The notes below the pieces were generated by a model. The model had not been told where the DNA came from, made no database searches, and saw only the letters and a list, made by a program, of their open reading frames with translations. Shown in pieces: positions 51,855 to 54,832 of a stretch of 54,832 nt of DNA. Position 1 is the first letter of the stretch, and each line of letters opens with the position of its first letter. This DNA is from an uncultured Verrucomicrobiota bacterium (lineage in GTDB: Bacteria > Verrucomicrobiota > Kiritimatiellia > CAJWTS01). A program made the translations under genes and the position numbers. The stretch spans positions 1 through 54,832 of the forward strand of contig CAJWTS010000017.1 of assembly GCA_913047795.1 (NCBI GenBank), given 5' to 3'.

Positions 51855-53741
51855 ATGAAAGATCACCTGCCCCCCATTCCCCTCGACGATACCGCGCTGA
51901 AGATCACCGCCATCGAGACCGCACGGCCGGCGGATGTCTTTCCGTGCGTGCTCTTCTGCCGGATTCACACCGACCAGGGCATCGTTGGCTGCGGCGAAAG
52001 TTACTACATGCCGGAGGCCATCGAGGCGGTAATACACGAGTGGGCACCCAAGCGCCTCATCGGCGGCGACGCGCTGGCCATCGAATCCCACTGGCGCTTT
52101 CTCTATGAACGCGCGGCCAACATCGGCGTGCGCGGCGCCGAACTGCGCGCGCTCTCGGCGATCGACCTCGCGCTATGGGACATCATGGGCCAGGTCTGCA
52201 ACCAGCCAATCTACCGCCTGCTGGGCGGTCCCGTGCGCGAGAAGGTCCGGGTCTACAACAGCTGCGGCAACCCCAGCTATGGACTGGGCAAGCAGTCAGC
52301 GGCCGGGTGGCCGGGCATGGGCACGATCGGCGAGAAGGGACCGCTTGGAGACTCGTGGATGCTGTTCAACGAACCGGTCGCGCTCGCGCGCGAAATGGTC
52401 GAGCTCGGTTACAGCGGCCTGAAGACATGGCCGTTCGATTTCCCGGCGAAGGAACAGGGTCCCTCACGCATTACCGCGACACAGATCCGCAAGGGCGTTG
52501 AACCGCTCGAGAAAATTCGCGAAGCAGTCGGCTATGACCTCGACATCATGATCGACGCGCACGCTCACTACCAGATGCCCGCCGCCCTGCGCATCGCGGA
52601 CAGCCTGCGCGAGGTGCAGCCGCTCTGGCTGGAAGACATCATCAAGATGGACAACATCGGCACGGTGGCCGATTTCCGTCGCCAGAGCCGGATGCCGATC
52701 AGCGTCAGCGAGATGTTGCTGACCCGCCCCGACTTTGCCGAGGTGCTCGAGAAGCGGGCGGCCGACTACATCATGATCGATCCCACCTGGGTCGGCGGCA
52801 TCTCGGAGACGAAGCGCATCGCGGACATGGCGCAGGCCTACAATATCCCGGTCACGATGCACGACTGCACCGGGCCGCTGACCCTGATGGCCGGCCTGGC
52901 CGCCCATGCGCCCACTTTGCGCCTGGGCATCGCCATCGTGCCGGTCTATTCCCGCACCCCGGCGGTATTGGCGGCGACCGCCAATACCTTGGGCCAATTG
53001 ATGCCTGGGCGGGTCATCCTGGGCCTGGGCGCTTCCTCGCAAACCATCATGGATCAATGGCACGGCGTGCCGCTGCACAAGCCCGTGACCCGGGTCCGGG
53101 AAACCGCCATCATGGTCCGTTCCATGCTGGCCGGCGAGAAATCCGATTTTGATCTTTCCACCTTGCATTCCCACGGCTATCGCCAGCCGCCCCTGGAACA
53201 GACCGTTCCGCTGTATCTGGCCGCCCTGCGCCCCAAAATGATCGAGATGGCGGCGGAGATCGGCGATGGCGTGATCTTTAACTTGTGGCCCATGAAGGCC
53301 TTGCCGAAAATGATCGAGCATATGGCCATCGGCGCCAAGCGGGCCGGCAAGGATCCGGCGGAGGTTGAAGTGGTCAACCGCCATATGGTGTTGGTCACGG
53401 ACGACAAGGAAGCGGCGGTGGATGCCTTCCGGGCCCGCATGGCGCCCTACTACGCCACCCCGGTCTACAATAATTTTCTGGCCTGGGCCGGTTATGAAGA
53501 TGTGGCCGCGACCATCACCGAAGGCTGGGCCGCCCGCGACCGGGAGAAGACCACAGGTGCCATTTCGTTTGAATTGGCGAACGAAATTGCCGTCATCGGC
53601 ACGGCGGAAGAATGCCGGGAGCGTATTCGTTGGGCCGGCGCGACCGGAATTCATACCCATATCATCGCACCATTGAGCGCCGACCCTGCGGAAATCCACC
53701 GTACGTTCGAGGCCTTCACGCCTGAAAACTTTCCCCGCTAG
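51855..53741 (+). CDS. Chimeric ORF: enolase-superfamily dehydratase joined to luciferase-like monooxygenase
   Basis: Residues 1 to about 341 are a mandelate-racemase/muconate-lactonizing protein: metal ligands Asp in M-I-D-A-H-A-H, Glu in W-L-E-D-I and Glu in S-V-S-E-M, and the active-site His in T-M-H-D-C-T-G-P. It stops about 40-60 residues short of the normal end. From about residue 349 the protein is a flavin/F420 luciferase-like monooxygenase (R-L-G-I-A-I-V-P-V-Y-S-R-T-P-A-V-L, G-L-G-A-S-S-Q) that lacks its first 60-70 residues. Leu codon TTG occurs once before the junction and nine times after it by my count. No linker exists between the two barrels. I think this is an assembly join, not a true fusion; the dehydratase half belongs with the esterase operon. 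Confidence 0.85.
   Translation: MKDHLPPIPLDDTALKITAIETARPADVFPCVLFCRIHTDQGIVGCGESYYMPEAIEAVIHEWAPKRLIGGDALAIESHWRFLYERAANIGVRGAELRALSAIDLALWDIMGQVCNQPIYRLLGGPVREKVRVYNSCGNPSYGLGKQSAAGWPGMGTIGEKGPLGDSWMLFNEPVALAREMVELGYSGLKTWPFDFPAKEQGPSRITATQIRKGVEPLEKIREAVGYDLDIMIDAHAHYQMPAALRIADSLREVQPLWLEDIIKMDNIGTVADFRRQSRMPISVSEMLLTRPDFAEVLEKRAADYIMIDPTWVGGISETKRIADMAQAYNIPVTMHDCTGPLTLMAGLAAHAPTLRLGIAIVPVYSRTPAVLAATANTLGQLMPGRVILGLGASSQTIMDQWHGVPLHKPVTRVRETAIMVRSMLAGEKSDFDLSTLHSHGYRQPPLEQTVPLYLAALRPKMIEMAAEIGDGVIFNLWPMKALPKMIEHMAIGAKRAGKDPAEVEVVNRHMVLVTDDKEAAVDAFRARMAPYYATPVYNNFLAWAGYEDVAATITEGWAARDREKTTGAISFELANEIAVIGTAEECRERIRWAGATGIHTHIIAPLSADPAEIHRTFEAFTPENFPR
52878..52900. other. Probable chimeric junction
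   Basis: This 23-base stretch encodes L-T-L-M-A-G-L, which would fit both the dehydratase (after H-D-C-T-G-P) and a luciferase-like protein (before A-A-H-x-x-x-L-R-L-G). Shared short sequence in the same frame is what a k-mer misjoin needs. Sequence to the right has different codon use up to the window end. Confidence 0.65.
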
Positions 53742-53755
53742 CGAGCCTTAATTGA

Positions 53756-54832
53756 ATGTCTGAAAGCGCCCGTTTGTCCGTCGATATCGGCGGCACCTTT
53801 ACCGATGTTGCCCTTGATTTAGGCGGCCGGTTGTTCACCCGCAAGGTGCTGACCACGCCCCAGGCTCCCGAACAGGGTGTCATGGACGCGGTCCGCGCCG
53901 TCTTGCCCGAAGCCGGCATCGCGGCGGAGAATCTGGATTTCATCGTCCATGGCACCACCCTGGCCACCAACACAATCATCGAACGCAAGGGGGCCAAGAC
54001 CGCCCTGATCGTCACGGAAGGCTTCCGGGATTCGGTCGAGATGGGCTACGAGCACCGCTTTGACCAATACGACATCAATATCGACAAACCGCGCCCCCTG
54101 GTGCCCCGCTACCTGCGCCTGCCGGTCACCGAACGCTGCAACGCCCAGGGTCAGGTGTTGGTGGCCCTGGACGAGGGCACCGTGCGCGATTTGATCCCGG
54201 TGCTGCGGAAAAATGCGGTGGAGAGCGTGGCCATCGTGTTGCTGCATGCCTACGTCAACCTGGCGCATGAGCGCCGGGTGGCGGATATCCTGCGCAGCGA
54301 ACTGCCCGATCTGTGGATCACCCTGTCCAGCGAGGTTTGTCCGGAGATCCGGGAATACGAACGCATGTCCACGGCCTCGGCCAATGCCTATGTGCAGCCC
54401 CTGATGGCGTCCTACCTGGCGGGCCTGGACGATCGCCTGCGGGCCGAGGGCGCGCAATGCCCGCTATTCATGATGACCTCGGGTGGTGGGCTGACCACGG
54501 TGGAGACGGCCCGGGCCAATCCCATTCGATTAGTTGAATCCGGGCCCGCGGGCGGCGCCATTCTGGCCGGGCGGATCGCCCTTGAATGCGGCCTGGACAA
54601 GGTTTTGTCCTATGACATGGGCGGCACCACGGCGAAAATTTGCCTTATTGATGATGGCCGGCCGCAAACATCCCGCACCTTCGAAGTCGACCGCCAATAT
54701 CGCTTCACCAAGGGCAGCGGCCTGCCCCTGCGCATTCCCGTGATCGAAATGGTGGAAATCGGGGCGGGCGGCGGCTCCATCGCCCAAATCGACAATTTGG
54801 GCCGCATTCAGGTGGGCCCGCAAAGCGCTGGT
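53756..54832 (+). CDS. hyuA: N-methylhydantoinase A / acetone-carboxylase-type subunit, cut by the window end
   Basis: The first 359 codons are present. The N-terminal domain has S-V-D-I-G-G-T-F-T-D-V-A and H-G-T-T-L-A-T-N; the next ATPase-like domain has V-E-S-G-P-A-G-G-A and Y-D-M-G-G-T-T-A-K. Family members are ATP-dependent amidohydrolases acting on hydantoins or oxoproline, usually paired with a HyuB subunit, which would lie beyond the window. It starts 14 bases after the monooxygenase stop, and its frequent TTG codons match the monooxygenase half and not the rest of the window, so it probably comes from the same foreign sequence. The gene symbol denotes the family, not a proven substrate. 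Confidence 0.9.
   Translation, partial: MSESARLSVDIGGTFTDVALDLGGRLFTRKVLTTPQAPEQGVMDAVRAVLPEAGIAAENLDFIVHGTTLATNTIIERKGAKTALIVTEGFRDSVEMGYEHRFDQYDINIDKPRPLVPRYLRLPVTERCNAQGQVLVALDEGTVRDLIPVLRKNAVESVAIVLLHAYVNLAHERRVADILRSELPDLWITLSSEVCPEIREYERMSTASANAYVQPLMASYLAGLDDRLRAEGAQCPLFMMTSGGGLTTVETARANPIRLVESGPAGGAILAGRIALECGLDKVLSYDMGGTTAKICLIDDGRPQTSRTFEVDRQYRFTKGSGLPLRIPVIEMVEIGAGGGSIAQIDNLGRIQVGPQSAG

Noticed and set aside
52464..53699. Minus-strand 411-codon ORF
   Set aside because: It overlaps the dehydratase/monooxygenase frame and shows no domain pattern; it is a high-GC shadow.
51855..53741. Genuine bifunctional dehydratase-monooxygenase enzyme
   Set aside because: Both domains are truncated at the join, no linker exists and codon use switches there, so a chimeric contig is the simpler explanation.

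Overview
The window reads as a GC-rich bacterial contig, most plausibly from the PVC superphylum (Kiritimatiellota or Lentisphaerota-like). The clues are paired GH4 glycosidases, many phytanoyl-CoA dioxygenase (PhyH) paralogues, sulfatase and ceramidase-like hydrolases, an autotransporter-repeat surface protein, and an exported metalloprotease whose C-terminus ends in a 'D-P-x-G-S-P-R-F-Y-R-I-G'-like tail. Latescibacteria- or Poribacteria-like bacteria, also rich in PhyH genes, are the main alternative. This placement is inference from gene content only.

Layout. 1-1.5 kb looks like the worn right end of a mobile island: small ORFs, a broken primase of the TOTE conflict-system type, and a tRNA-Tyr 3' fragment that marks an old attachment site. 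1.6-6.3 kb holds two exported proteins, abutting IS3 and IS91 transposase relics and a lone CheY-like regulator. 6.3-11.8 kb is housekeeping: a parvulin isomerase, proB, proA, an exported acidic protein, serC and tRNA-Arg(CCG). 11.8-22.4 kb is a sugar/uronate locus: uxaC, a ribose-type ABC importer, two GH4 glycosidases, a Gfo/Idh/MocA oxidoreductase and a cytidylyltransferase-GHMP kinase fusion.

22.5-30.2 kb has four PhyH genes around a corrinoid methyl-transfer cassette (MtaA-like protein, B12-binding protein, two unknown cysteine-bearing proteins, a TIM-barrel isomerase). 30.2-35.8 kb, minus strand, encodes an autotransporter-repeat protein, a PhyH-HEAT fusion, a beta-propeller glycosidase-like protein and an MFS transporter. 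35.9-40.8 kb is a tight plus-strand operon of two tandem nucleotidyltransferase-like paralogues, an alpha/alpha-toroid protein and a nitrilase-family amidase. 41-45.8 kb has a divergent sulfatase, a PhyH-aldolase pair, an unknown protein and another PhyH. 46-50.8 kb, minus strand, has a TMTC-like TPR membrane protein, an epimerase-like protein and a ceramidase-like protein. 50.9-52.9 kb has an esterase and an enolase-superfamily dehydratase.

At about 52.88 kb the dehydratase ORF runs in frame into the middle of a luciferase-like monooxygenase, and codon use changes sharply through to the end of the window, including a partial hydantoinase A gene. The last 1.9 kb therefore probably belongs to another, perhaps alphaproteobacterial, genome joined by assembly.

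Taken together, the 11.8-52.9 kb genes suggest a scavenging region for decorated sugars (uronides, possibly O-methylated or sulfated). Glycosidases and esterases would release monomers, ABC and MFS transporters would import them, PhyH and corrinoid enzymes would remove substituents, and isomerase, dehydratase and aldolase would feed the carbon to central metabolism. The individual families are well supported; the pathway is inference.
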